Position numbers and translations under genes: made by a program. The notes beneath the pieces were generated by a model. That model did no database searches, was not told the DNA's origin, and was given only the letters and a program-made list of their open reading frames with translations. 6,919 nucleotides of DNA from Micrococcales bacterium (lineage in GTDB: Bacteria; Actinomycetota; Actinomycetes; Actinomycetales; Dermatophilaceae). Shown one piece after another: positions 1 to 5,884 of the stretch. Position 1 is the first letter of the stretch; each line of letters opens with the position of its first letter. Location: assembly GCA_030537915.1 (NCBI GenBank), contig JAUNUZ010000127.1:1-6919 (forward strand), in the 5' to 3' direction.

Positions 1-441
1 CTCGAGGATCGTCACGAGGCGCCGGGGGAGCCCGATGCTGCGCCCGATCGCGGTGGCCGCAACGGCGTCCGGCGGCGCGACAACCGCACCGATCGCCAAG
101 GCCGGGGCCCAGCCGAGCTCGGGCAGGAGCCAGTGGACTGCGGCGGCGACGGTGAGCGTCGTCGCCACGACGAGCCCGACGGAGAGCAGCAGGATGGGTC
201 CGCGGTTGGCATTGAAGTCGATGAGGGAGGTCTGGATCGCCGCAGCGTAGAGCAGCGGCGGTAGCAACCCGAGCAATACGACCTCGGGGGAGAGGTACAC
301 GACCGGTGTGACAGGCAGATAGGACGCCACCGCACCGACGACGATGAGGAAGAGCGGCGCCGGGATGCGCACGCGTTCGCTCAGCGCGGTGCCGGCGAGG
401 ACCGTCGCGGCGAGGACCACGAGCAGGATGGCGATGTGCAC
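1..441 (-). CDS. Na+/H+ antiporter, CPA1/NhaP type, N-terminal part (3' end beyond window)
   Basis: The leftward frame is open for 147 codons from a GTG at 441-439 to the window edge. It encodes a very hydrophobic protein with membrane helices near residues 3-20, 28-46, 55-71, 83-107 and 112-132. The stretch PPLLYAAAIQTSLIDF (61-76) and the motif VAPPDAVAAT (121-130) are typical of monovalent cation:proton antiporters of the CPA1 family, which exchange Na+ or K+ for H+ across the plasma membrane; Asp125 lies in the conserved core motif. The start is well constrained because an in-frame TAG (444-442) directly precedes the GTG. No Shine-Dalgarno sequence is visible upstream, so the mRNA may be leaderless. 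The gene is divergent from ppx. The family assignment is firm; ion specificity cannot be read from this fragment, and the C-terminal half is outside the window. Confidence 0.88.
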   Translation of the reverse strand, partial: MHIAILLVVLAATVLAGTALSERVRIPAPLFLIVVGAVASYLPVTPVVYLSPEVVLLGLLPPLLYAAAIQTSLIDFNANRGPILLLSVGLVVATTLTVAAAVHWLLPELGWAPALAIGAVVAPPDAVAATAIGRSIGLPRRLVTILE

Positions 442-700
442 CTAGACAGTGTGGAGGCTTCGTCCCGACAGCGCGGCTGACCCGGCCGGTGGCGAGACGC
501 GCCTCGGTCGGCTGCCGCACCGACGTATCCGGCACCGCATCGTGGACTGTGCCGGCCATGCCCGCTAGGGCCCCGTGGTGGGATAGTCGAACTGCGGCCG
601 CCTAGGGCACCCAAGCAGGCCCGGACAGTCTGGACTCCGCGTCACTGGCCTCGCCTCCCGGTGACGATGGCCCTCCAGCCCCAAGCACGAAGGAGAACCC
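442..700. promoter_or_regulatory. Divergent intergenic region between antiporter and ppx
   Basis: These 259 nt must hold the promoters of both divergent genes, unless ppx is read from further away. I see no convincing -35/-10 pair on either strand; GATAGT near 582 is the only weak -10-like word. The rightward Shine-Dalgarno AAGGAG (690-695) sits 5 nt before the ppx ATG. A small inverted repeat (GTCGG...CCGAC, about 509-525) is present. No coding frame here looks real. Confidence 0.4.
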
Positions 701-1717
701 ATGCGCGTCGGCGCGATCGACTGCGGCACGAACTCGATCCGGTTGCTTGTCGCTGATATGCCCCCTGCCGAGACGGAGCTGTCGCCAGGGGATGGGGGGT
801 CGTGCGAGACCGGGCGGACGCGGCAGGGTGAGCCGATACGCCAGGACGAGCCGATGCGCGAGGTGCTGCGCCGGATGGAGGTCGTGCGGCTCGGCAAAGG
901 CATCGACGATACGGGGGTGATCGCGCCCGACTCCATGGCACGCACGCTCGCAATGTGCGCCGAGTACGCCGCGCAGAGCCGAGAACTCGGAGTTGACCGG
1001 ATGCGGTTCGTGGCCACCTCGGCGACCCGCGACGCGGCCAATGCCGCAGAGTTCATCACCGGTGTCACCACCGCCTTCGCTGCGTGGGGGATCGGGCCGG
1101 AGGTCGTGTCGGGGGCCCAGGAGGCCCAGCTCTCCTTTGACGGCGCGACCGCGGGATTGGCGGCCGACGGCATCCCCGGCCCCTACCTCATCGTCGACCT
1201 CGGCGGCGGCTCGACGGAATTCGTCCGGGGGGACGCCGCGATCGAGGCCGGGCTCTCGGTGGACATGGGCTGCGTCCGCTTCACCGAGCGGCACCTGCGC
1301 TCCGATCCGCCGACCCTGGCCGAGATCGAGGCAGCCACGACGGAGATCGACGCGGCACTCGACCGCGTAGAGGCCGAGGTCGGGTTATCCGAAATAGCCT
1401 CCCTGGTGGGCCTCGCCGGCTCGGTGACGACGGTGACCGCCTACGCGCTGGGTCTGCCCACCTACGAACGGGACCGCATCCACCGCAGCGTCCTGGCCGT
1501 CGCCGATGTCATCGCGGCCTGCGCGGGTCTGCTGTCGATGACCCGGGCCGAGCGCGCGCAGCTGGGCTTCATGCACTCCGGCCGGGTCGACGTCATCGGT
1601 GCCGGCGCGCTCATCTGGTCCCGGATCGTCACCCGCGTCTCGCAGTGCAGCGGACTGAGTGAGGTCGTCACCTCGGAACACGACATCCTCGACGGCATCG
1701 CGTTGAGCCTGAGATGA
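701..1717 (+). CDS. ppx: Ppx/GppA phosphatase family protein (exopolyphosphatase)
   Basis: This 338-residue cytoplasmic enzyme belongs to the ASKHA-fold Ppx/GppA family, which hydrolyses terminal phosphates from inorganic polyphosphate and/or the pentaphosphate alarmone pppGpp. Visible family motifs are the phosphate-1 loop [15 protein letters not shown] (5-19), [12 protein letters not shown] (103-114), the phosphate-2 motif [13 protein letters not shown] (163-175) and [14 protein letters not shown] (235-248). It ends soon after [11 protein letters not shown], so it is the short form without the extra C-terminal domain of E. coli Ppx, as usual in actinobacteria. The ATG has a good Shine-Dalgarno (AAGGAG, 5-nt spacing). 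Residues about 21-55 form a polar, low-complexity insert between the first motif and [13 protein letters not shown], longer than I expect for the family. Leu229 uses the rare codon TTA (1385-1387). The stop overlaps the next start (ATGA). Choice between polyphosphate and pppGpp is not decidable from sequence. Confidence 0.93.
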   Translation: MRVGAIDCGTNSIRLLVADMPPAETELSPGDGGSCETGRTRQGEPIRQDEPMREVLRRMEVVRLGKGIDDTGVIAPDSMARTLAMCAEYAAQSRELGVDRMRFVATSATRDAANAAEFITGVTTAFAAWGIGPEVVSGAQEAQLSFDGATAGLAADGIPGPYLIVDLGGGSTEFVRGDAAIEAGLSVDMGCVRFTERHLRSDPPTLAEIEAATTEIDAALDRVEAEVGLSEIASLVGLAGSVTTVTAYALGLPTYERDRIHRSVLAVADVIAACAGLLSMTRAERAQLGFMHSGRVDVIGAGALIWSRIVTRVSQCSGLSEVVTSEHDILDGIALSLR

Positions 1718-2709
1718 CCGGCTCCGCGTCCAGTCCGAGACCGGCGCGCCCCGACCGGGCGCTGCCGCACCCGGTGTCTGATCGGGCGCTGCCGCACCCG
1801 GTGTCCCGCGAGTTGTTCACCTCGCCGGTACCGTCAGGCTCCGGTTGGCCCGGCGATCCTGCGACCCCAGCGACGCCGATCGCGCACGATGCCGCAGCCG
1901 TCCAACGGCTCGCGGCGGGCGTCGACCTACCGACCCTGGACGCGCGGATCAGCGTCTGCCGCGCCTGCCCTCGCCTCGTCGAGTGGCGCGAGGAGGTGGC
2001 GCGGGTCAAGCGCGCCGCGTGGCGGGACGAGCCCTACTGGGGGAGGCCGGCGCCCGGCTTCGGCGACGAGCACCCGCAGGTTCTGGTCGTGGGCCTGGCC
2101 CCGGCCGCGCACGGTGCGAACCGCACCGGGCGGATGTTCACCGGCGACCGCAGCGGTGACTGGCTCTACGCGGCGCTGCACCGCGCCGGCTACGCCTCCC
2201 AGGCGACGAGCCTCGCGGCCGGTGACGGGCTCACCCTGCGGGGCCTGCGCATTATCGCCACTGCCCGCTGCGCACCCCCACAGAACAAGCTGACCCCGAG
2301 CGAACGGGCTACCTGCTCAGGTTGGCTCGACCACGAAGTCGCCCTTCTGACAGCGGAATTGAGCGCAGTGCTGGCACTGGGGTCGGTCGGCTGGGACGCC
2401 TTCCTGGCGTGCGCGCGCCGTCTGGGTTGGGACGTGCCGCGCCCCAAGCCGCGCTTTGGCCACGGCGCTGTCGCCGAGCTGTCGACCCCCCAGGGGCGTC
2501 CGATCCGGCTCGTTGGCAGCTACCACGTGAGCCAGCAGAACACCTTCACCGGCACCTTGACCGAGCCCATGCTCGACGCCGCCATCGCCAAGCTCAAGAC
2601 CCAGGCCGACGGGGACCCACGGCACAACTCCGGGGCCAGCGCAGCCCTGCGCCCGGAGCCAGTGCCTGGCGTGCTGCCGGTGTCCAACCCCAGCTTTCCG
2701 CGGCGATAG
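1714..2709 (+). CDS. udgB: Uracil-DNA glycosylase, family 5 (UdgB-like, Fe-S)
   Basis: This DNA-repair enzyme excises uracil, and in family 5 also some other deaminated bases, to begin base-excision repair. Motif 1 is [19 protein letters not shown] (127-145), characteristic of UdgB-type family 5: the usual acidic/Asn catalytic residue of motif 1 is replaced by Ala. The third motif is [11 protein letters not shown] (270-280) with His271. Cys82, Cys85, Cys186 and Cys201 are placed to bind the 4Fe-4S cluster. The conserved core starts near residue 72. The preceding ~70 residues are Pro/Ala-rich and contain a perfect tandem DRALPHPVS duplication (14-31). The last ~30 residues are also non-conserved tail. 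The ATG overlaps the ppx stop (ATGA), implying translational coupling; there is no strong ribosome site. In-frame GTGs at 1774 and 1801 are alternative starts that would remove most of the odd N-terminus. The family call is very firm. Confidence 0.93.
   Translation: MTGSASSPRPARPDRALPHPVSDRALPHPVSRELFTSPVPSGSGWPGDPATPATPIAHDAAAVQRLAAGVDLPTLDARISVCRACPRLVEWREEVARVKRAAWRDEPYWGRPAPGFGDEHPQVLVVGLAPAAHGANRTGRMFTGDRSGDWLYAALHRAGYASQATSLAAGDGLTLRGLRIIATARCAPPQNKLTPSERATCSGWLDHEVALLTAELSAVLALGSVGWDAFLACARRLGWDVPRPKPRFGHGAVAELSTPQGRPIRLVGSYHVSQQNTFTGTLTEPMLDAAIAKLKTQADGDPRHNSGASAALRPEPVPGVLPVSNPSFPRR
1753..1806 (+). repeat. 27-bp tandem direct repeat, two copies, in frame
   Basis: Copies at 1753-1779 and 1780-1806 differ at only two bases (third base C/T and last base T/C), both silent. 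Each encodes DRALPHPVS in the N-terminal extension of the uracil-DNA glycosylase, so the duplication keeps the reading frame. It could be a recent slippage duplication or a piece of a dispersed genomic repeat. Confidence 0.9.
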
Positions 2710-2720
2710 GTGGCGGCCGG

Positions 2721-2726
2721 TAGCCT
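2721..2726 (+). promoter_or_regulatory. Possible -10 element of the tRNA-Leu promoter
   Basis: TAGCCT fits the actinobacterial TANNNT consensus and lies 6 nt before the mature tRNA 5' end, so transcription could start at or next to nucleotide 1 of the tRNA. No clear -35 is seen at a normal distance; TTTCCG at 2695-2700 is too far (20 nt). Read-through from ppx-udgB is an alternative source of the transcript. Confidence 0.25.
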
Positions 2727-2732
2727 GGGCCG

Positions 2733-2809
2733 GTCCCCGTAGCCCAACAGGCAGAGGCGGGCCACTTAAAATGGCTGTAGTGCGGGTTCGAGTCCCGTCG
2801 GGGACACCA
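2733..2809 (+). tRNA. tRNA-Leu(UAA) with a short variable loop
   Basis: The sequence folds into a complete cloverleaf. The acceptor stem is 2733-2739 with 2799-2805, 7 pairs without mismatch. The D stem is GCC/GGC (2742-2744 with 2756-2758, 3 pairs) with an 11-nt loop containing GG. The anticodon stem is 2760-2764 with 2772-2776, one G-U pair. The T stem is 2782-2786 with 2794-2798, one G-U pair, and the T loop is TTCGAGT. The anticodon is TAA at 2767-2769 in loop CTTAAAA, reading UUA (and possibly UUG) as leucine. The discriminator is A2806 and CCA (2807-2809) is encoded. The D-arm words GGCAGAGGC resemble tRNA-Leu. The variable region, however, is only GTAGT (2777-2781), whereas bacterial tRNA-Leu normally carries a long class II variable arm. 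The tRNA identity is sure; charging with leucine is inferred from the anticodon, D arm and A73. Confidence 0.87.
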
Positions 2810-2888
2810 GCGAAGACCCATGGTGACGCCGGGTCCGACGCGGAATTCCGGGAACCGGGAAGCGGTTGAAGACGTCGAACACTTCAGT

Positions 2889-2904
2889 GGCCGCATGGGC
2901 GGCC
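2889..2904 (+). terminator. GGCCGC-ATGG-GCGGCC hairpin between tRNA and Bax-1 gene
   Basis: A perfect 6-bp stem with a 4-nt loop lies 26 nt before the ATG of the Bax-1 family gene and about 80 nt after the tRNA. It has no T-tract. It may help end tRNA transcription or be a 5'-leader hairpin of the membrane-protein mRNA; the sequence cannot decide. The rest of 2810-2930 shows TTGAAG (2866-2871), a -35-like word, but no matching -10. Confidence 0.3.
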
Positions 2905-2930
2905 CTCTACTTCGGAAGGCGAGAGCCACC

Positions 2931-3818
2931 ATGAGCAACCCGGTCTTCGACCGCATAAACGACGGCATCCGCAAGGGCGGATACGCGAGCTTTGAGCCCC
3001 GCGGCCGCCAGGCGGGCCGAGGCCGAGGTCAGCAGCAGGGGCAACCTCAGTACGGTCAGTACTCCTCTACACCCCAAGACCTCGACCCGCGCAGCCTCGA
3101 CGACCTGTACAACCAGCCCTCCGCGGGCCCAGTCCAGATGGGCCGTCTGACTGTCGACGACGTGGTCATGAAGGCGCTCGGCCTGTTCGGCCTACTCCTC
3201 GTGACCGCGGGCATTACCGGCTTCGTCATCCCGGTCTCCGCAGCCGCGACGCTCATCCTGCCGGCAATCCTCGTCACACTGGTCCTCGGCCTCGTCATCT
3301 CCTTCAAGAAGACGGTGAGCGTGCCGCTCATCGTCGGCTACGCCGCTCTTGAAGGCGTGCTCGTCGGCGGCGTGAGCCGGATCTACGGCAGCGCGTTCGG
3401 CTCGGGCGTCGTCACGACGGCGATCGTCGCGACCCTCTCGGTCTTCATCGCGATGTTCGCCGGGTGGAAGCTCGGTTTCATCAAGGTCACCGACAAGTCC
3501 CGCCGGATCTTCGGCCTGGCGATCTTCGGCTACATGATCTTCGCGCTGGCCAACTTTGTTGCTGCCTGGGCGTTCGGTGCCAACAGCGGCTGGGGCTTCT
3601 TCGGCTTCGGTTCTGGCCTGTCGATCCTCGTCTCAGTCGTCGCGGTGGGCCTGGCTTCGTACTCGCTGGCGATGGACTTCGACTCGATCGACCGCGCGGT
3701 CGCCGCACAGCTGCCGCAGAAGTACAGCTGGCTGCTCGCGCACGGCCTCATCGTCACCGTCGTCTGGCTCTACCTGGAGATCCTGCGTCTCGTGGCCCAG
3801 CTCCAGGGCCGCAACTGA
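2931..3818 (+). CDS. Bax inhibitor-1/YccA family integral membrane protein
   Basis: This 295-residue protein has a soluble, Gly/Gln-rich N-terminus (1-75, with QAGRGRGQQQGQPQYGQY) followed by about seven hydrophobic helices near 82-103, 105-125, 131-150, 157-180, 191-214, 225-247 and 266-288. The C-terminal block with SLAMDFDSIDRAVAAQLPQK (245-264) and YSWLLAHGLIVTVVWLYLEI is characteristic of actinobacterial Bax1-I/TMBIM proteins. Studied relatives such as B. subtilis YetJ are pH-sensitive calcium leak channels; aspartates in the last helices (here Asp249, Asp251, Asp254 are candidates) matter there. I chose ATG 2931, preceded by GGAAGG and GAGAG, because MSNPVFDRINDG starts like its relatives. 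An in-frame ATG at 2820 would add 37 unlikely residues and begin 11 nt after the tRNA. The physiological role in actinobacteria is not established. Confidence 0.93.
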   Translation: MSNPVFDRINDGIRKGGYASFEPRGRQAGRGRGQQQGQPQYGQYSSTPQDLDPRSLDDLYNQPSAGPVQMGRLTVDDVVMKALGLFGLLLVTAGITGFVIPVSAAATLILPAILVTLVLGLVISFKKTVSVPLIVGYAALEGVLVGGVSRIYGSAFGSGVVTTAIVATLSVFIAMFAGWKLGFIKVTDKSRRIFGLAIFGYMIFALANFVAAWAFGANSGWGFFGFGSGLSILVSVVAVGLASYSLAMDFDSIDRAVAAQLPQKYSWLLAHGLIVTVVWLYLEILRLVAQLQGRN

Positions 3819-3826
3819 TCGATCCA

Positions 3827-4117
3827 GTGACCCCCTCCGACCCCGTGCCCCAACAGGCGCGGACGGAGCTCGAGCGCCTGGCCCGGCGGTGGCAACAGCT
3901 ACCGCTGGACCGGGCGCTCGCCCGTGTCGCAGACGTGCGGGAGCTCGCGCAGCGATACGCCAGGGCGGCGGGTGAGCAGCGCGCTCTGCCCGCTCTGGGC
4001 CCGGCGACCGTCCTGGATCAGCTCACCGTCGCGGCCTACGACCTCGCCGTGGCTGATCCTGGAGCAGCGGACCGCCTGGCCGTAGACCTCGCGACGTTGC
4101 GTCGTCGAATCGGCTGA
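3827..4117 (+). CDS. Small hypothetical protein (96 aa), downstream of Bax-1 gene
   Basis: A GTG at 3827, 8 nt after the Bax-1 stop, opens a 96-residue frame with strongly GC-ending codons, rich in Ala, Arg and Leu. It reads as an amphipathic, helical soluble protein: helices are likely around 11-25 (ARTELERLARRWQQL), 27-50 and 61-95, and the end is LAVDLATLRRRIG. There is no signal peptide, membrane helix or metal motif. I do not recognise the family. The tight spacing suggests co-transcription and perhaps coupled translation with the membrane protein. No good Shine-Dalgarno is visible; GTG 3845 (residue 7) is another possible start. The frame also stays open far upstream across the Bax-1 gene, but that part is antisense-like shadow reading with no conserved features. 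Confidence 0.72.
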   Translation: MTPSDPVPQQARTELERLARRWQQLPLDRALARVADVRELAQRYARAAGEQRALPALGPATVLDQLTVAAYDLAVADPGAADRLAVDLATLRRRIG

Positions 4118-4247
4118 CTGCGACCCTGGACCGCTGGATGCGCAGAGAATGGTCATGTCTCTTAGGCGGGGCGTGAAGGTGCAATCGGCGGTATGCCGAG
4201 GAGCAGCGTCGTCCTCGGATCGCTACGGGTGGCCATGCCGGAGCAGG

Positions 4248-4336
4248 ACGCGGGACCACCTGGGCCGACGTACGGTCGGGGCCAGCGGTCCCGCGTGGCC
4301 TGATAAACCCCTATGGGGTGAGGTGGTCCCGACCAC
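4248..4336 (+). promoter_or_regulatory. Cluster of nested and mutually exclusive inverted repeats upstream of the GIY-YIG gene
   Basis: Element A is a perfect 10-bp stem, ACGCGGGACC (4248-4257) with GGTCCCGCGT (4287-4296), enclosing CCGAC-GTACG-GTCGG (4265-4279). Element B is a perfect 11-bp pairing of CGGGACCACCT (4251-4261) with AGGTGGTCCCG (4321-4331). It uses the same 5' arm, so A and B cannot form together. Fold B would enclose both the 4265-4279 hairpin and the palindrome ACCCC-TAT-GGGGT (4307-4319), giving a three-way junction. A further palindrome GTGGT-CCCG-ACCAC (4323-4336) overlaps the B arm. Fold A could act as terminator of the upstream operon, or the set could be an attenuator-like leader or operator array of the next gene, whose likely ribosome site begins at 4360. 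The pairings are seen; the function is inference. The rest of 4118-4374 holds a 5-bp hairpin (4185-4199) and no convincing gene. Confidence 0.55.
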
Positions 4337-4374
4337 AGGTTCGGGCTGAGGTGGACATCAGGAGAGGGGGAGCG

Positions 4375-5307
4375 GTGCGGTCACGACGGATGTGCGCCAA
4401 TTGCCGCGTGAGCGTTGGGCCGGCGCCGAACGTGGGAAATCGTGGAGCGGATATCGCTTGGATGGTCCACTGTCGGGACTGCGCCGACGTTGTACGCGGC
4501 CGTATGCGACTGCTGGAGCATCGACCGAGCGGATCGTCGATTGAGTTCTGGCAATGCAACTCGTGCGGTAGGGTCCGTTCCTGCCGGCCCGGCTGGCGCA
4601 CGCGCTGCCCAGTCTGTCTTGACCACCGCACCGTCCTGGACTTCCGTGCCATCGCCAAACTACGTGCCAGCCTTGGGGATGCGGAGGCGGGATTCGAAAT
4701 GGCCAAGTATTTCGAGGTGTCGCTTCGTGACGTCACCTTCTCTCACATGCTGACTCGCGAATCGGAGCGTTTTCTCGCCGAGCACGAAGAGCGGTATGCC
4801 CGACCCACCTGGACGCTCCAGGCCAGCGACGTCAGGGGAATGCCGTGGAGAGACCGGGACCCGTCGATAAGCCACGGAACCTGGGCGGCCCATGATGTGT
4901 GTGGCACAGTACAAAAGATCACTCTGGCGCGGGCTGAGTGCCGACTCTGTCCCCCGGAGCCAGGATCGCGCACTCACCGAGCGAAGGTTGGGCAACCCCA
5001 CTACCTCTACCTGGTGCGGTACTCGGACATGCTCAAGTTTGGTCACGGCGACGCTATACGGGTACGTGCGCACCTTCGGGCGGGCTGCCAACTTGTCCAA
5101 CTTCTGAGAGGGCCACACGAGCAGGTTGTCGATGCCGAGACGAGGATTCGACGGACCCACAAGAATTGGCTTATCGACCCACGAGGACGGAAACTCCCGA
5201 CCACTTTCGGCGCGGGAAGTGAGGTGGTTACCAGCGAGGTCGATATCGATATCAGCTCTTTCCTCGACCCCTATGACGCCACTGATGTAACGAGCTCCTT
5301 TAGATAG
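4375..5307 (+). CDS. Zinc-knuckle protein with C-terminal GIY-YIG-like domain
   Basis: This 310-residue protein has three cysteine sets: C7-x2-C10 with C33-x2-C36; C61-x2-C64 with C78-x2-C81 (WQCNSCG...RCPVCLD); and H173-x2-C176 with C189-x2-C192. These look like three zinc ribbons. Residues about 209-262 resemble a GIY-YIG nuclease domain (T5orf172-like): HYLYLV (209-214) for GIY, LKFG (220-223) for YIG, RVRAH (229-233) for the conserved Arg region, and Glu255 in VVDAETRIRR for the metal-binding Glu. The tail (263-310) is unassigned. Start GTG 4375 follows a purine-rich ribosome site (AGGAGAGGGGGAG, 4360-4372); GTG 4318, GTG 4351 and ATG 4390 are alternatives. Two 60-nt samples near the 3' end are 55-57% GC against 75% in a ppx sample, with many CGA, GGA and GTA codons, suggesting foreign origin. 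Zinc binding and nuclease fold are inferred; a DNA-processing, homing or defence role is possible but unproven. Confidence 0.8.
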   Translation: MRSRRMCANCRVSVGPAPNVGNRGADIAWMVHCRDCADVVRGRMRLLEHRPSGSSIEFWQCNSCGRVRSCRPGWRTRCPVCLDHRTVLDFRAIAKLRASLGDAEAGFEMAKYFEVSLRDVTFSHMLTRESERFLAEHEERYARPTWTLQASDVRGMPWRDRDPSISHGTWAAHDVCGTVQKITLARAECRLCPPEPGSRTHRAKVGQPHYLYLVRYSDMLKFGHGDAIRVRAHLRAGCQLVQLLRGPHEQVVDAETRIRRTHKNWLIDPRGRKLPTTFGAGSEVVTSEVDIDISSFLDPYDATDVTSSFR

Positions 5308-5422
5308 GGTAGCAAGGTGTCCTGGCGTCGAGTAGCACCGATCCTTACAGCGTTGGGACCGGCTCAATTCCTGCGAACATTCCAGTCACGCCGGGCGCGG
5401 CTGGGAAATCGTCCGAGCGAAC

Positions 5423-5460
5423 CCGGGCAGCCCGGCCAGTGACTGTAGGCCAGGCGTCAC
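5423..5460 (+). promoter_or_regulatory. Palindromes in the leader of the cupin gene
   Basis: CCGGGC-A-GCCCGG (5423-5435) is a perfect interrupted palindrome, followed by GTGAC (5439-5443) and its inverted copy GTCAC (5456-5460). They lie 15-53 nt before the cupin ATG and could be operator or leader structures. The 168-nt gap 5308-5475 shows no convincing promoter boxes or other gene. Short GC-rich palindromes occur by chance, so this is weak. Confidence 0.25.
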
Positions 5461-5475
5461 AGAGAGGACAGCACC

Positions 5476-5820
5476 ATGAGCGATAAAGAGGGGGCGCCCG
5501 AGACGAAGGGTGTCACGGTGGATCTGTTGGCCACGGTTGATCTCGGCCCCGAGATCCAGGGCATGCAGGGGCGCCAACTTCGCATGCGAATGGTGACCAT
5601 TGACCCGGGGGGAGTCTTCGGCCCGGTCCACGACCACAGAGGCAGGCCGGGGACCGTCTACGTTCTGCAGGGAACGATCACGGACCATCGAGATGGGATC
5701 GCCCGGGACTACGGGCCGGGTGTGGGCTGGCCCGAGGACCGCAACACCGTCCACTGGCTCGAGAACAAGGGCACGGTTCCGGCGGTCGAGATCTCGGTCG
5801 ATATCGTCGGGCAGGAATAG
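5476..5820 (+). CDS. Small single-domain cupin protein
   Basis: This 114-residue protein is one cupin beta-barrel. Cupin motif 1 is PVHDHRGRPGTVYVLQG (50-66) with His52 and His54 as metal ligands and Gly66; the usual motif-1 Glu position is Gly59. Motif 2 is GPGVGWPEDRNTVHWLEN (80-97) with His93 as third ligand and Asn97. The C-terminal strand PAVEISVDIV closes the barrel. Similar small proteins are annotated only as cupin-domain proteins; substrates and reactions are unknown, so enzyme, binding or sensing roles are all possible. The ATG has an AGAGAGGA ribosome site at 5461-5468. It is transcribed in the same direction as the zinc-knuckle gene but 168 nt away, and is followed after 14 nt by a strong hairpin, so it is probably a single-gene unit or the last gene of one. 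Confidence 0.87.
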   Translation: MSDKEGAPETKGVTVDLLATVDLGPEIQGMQGRQLRMRMVTIDPGGVFGPVHDHRGRPGTVYVLQGTITDHRDGIARDYGPGVGWPEDRNTVHWLENKGTVPAVEISVDIVGQE

Positions 5821-5834
5821 CTGAAAGTCGCTAT

Positions 5835-5884
5835 GGGCGGCCGACGCTGGGTGCCGACTGGTCGGGCACCGCGAGAAGCCGCCC
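5835..5884 (+). terminator. Two-part hairpin terminator after the cupin gene
   Basis: GGGCGGC (5835-5841) pairs with GCCGCCC (5878-5884), and inside it GGTGCC (5850-5855) pairs with GGCACC (5865-5870) around a 9-nt loop. Both stems are perfect and start 14 nt after the cupin stop. There is no T-tract, as is common for actinobacterial terminators. A third stem, AGGCCC/GGGCCT (5894-5899 with 5912-5917), follows. Confidence 0.6.

Noticed and set aside
602..1294. Long leftward frames opposite ppx (565-1173 and 602-1294)
   Set aside because: They are antisense shadows of a clear ppx gene, with compositions rich in Arg, Pro and His and no recognisable motif or ribosome site.
2786..2809. tRNA 3' end as an integration attachment site
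   Set aside because: I searched by eye for a second copy of the T arm and acceptor end in the window and found none; no integrase gene is present.
4149..4349. Rightward 66-codon frame in the gap before the zinc-knuckle gene
   Set aside because: It runs through the nested inverted repeats, lacks a ribosome site and has no protein-like features; the structured DNA explains the region better.
5240..5252. Short GATATC-GATATC direct repeat near the 3' end of the zinc-knuckle gene
   Set aside because: It encodes the alternating VDIDIS stretch and is too short and coding-constrained to be a separate element.
4660..5367. Leftward 235-codon frame opposite the zinc-knuckle gene
   Set aside because: The sense strand has ordered cysteine pairs, a GIY-YIG-like domain and a ribosome site; the antisense frame has none of these.
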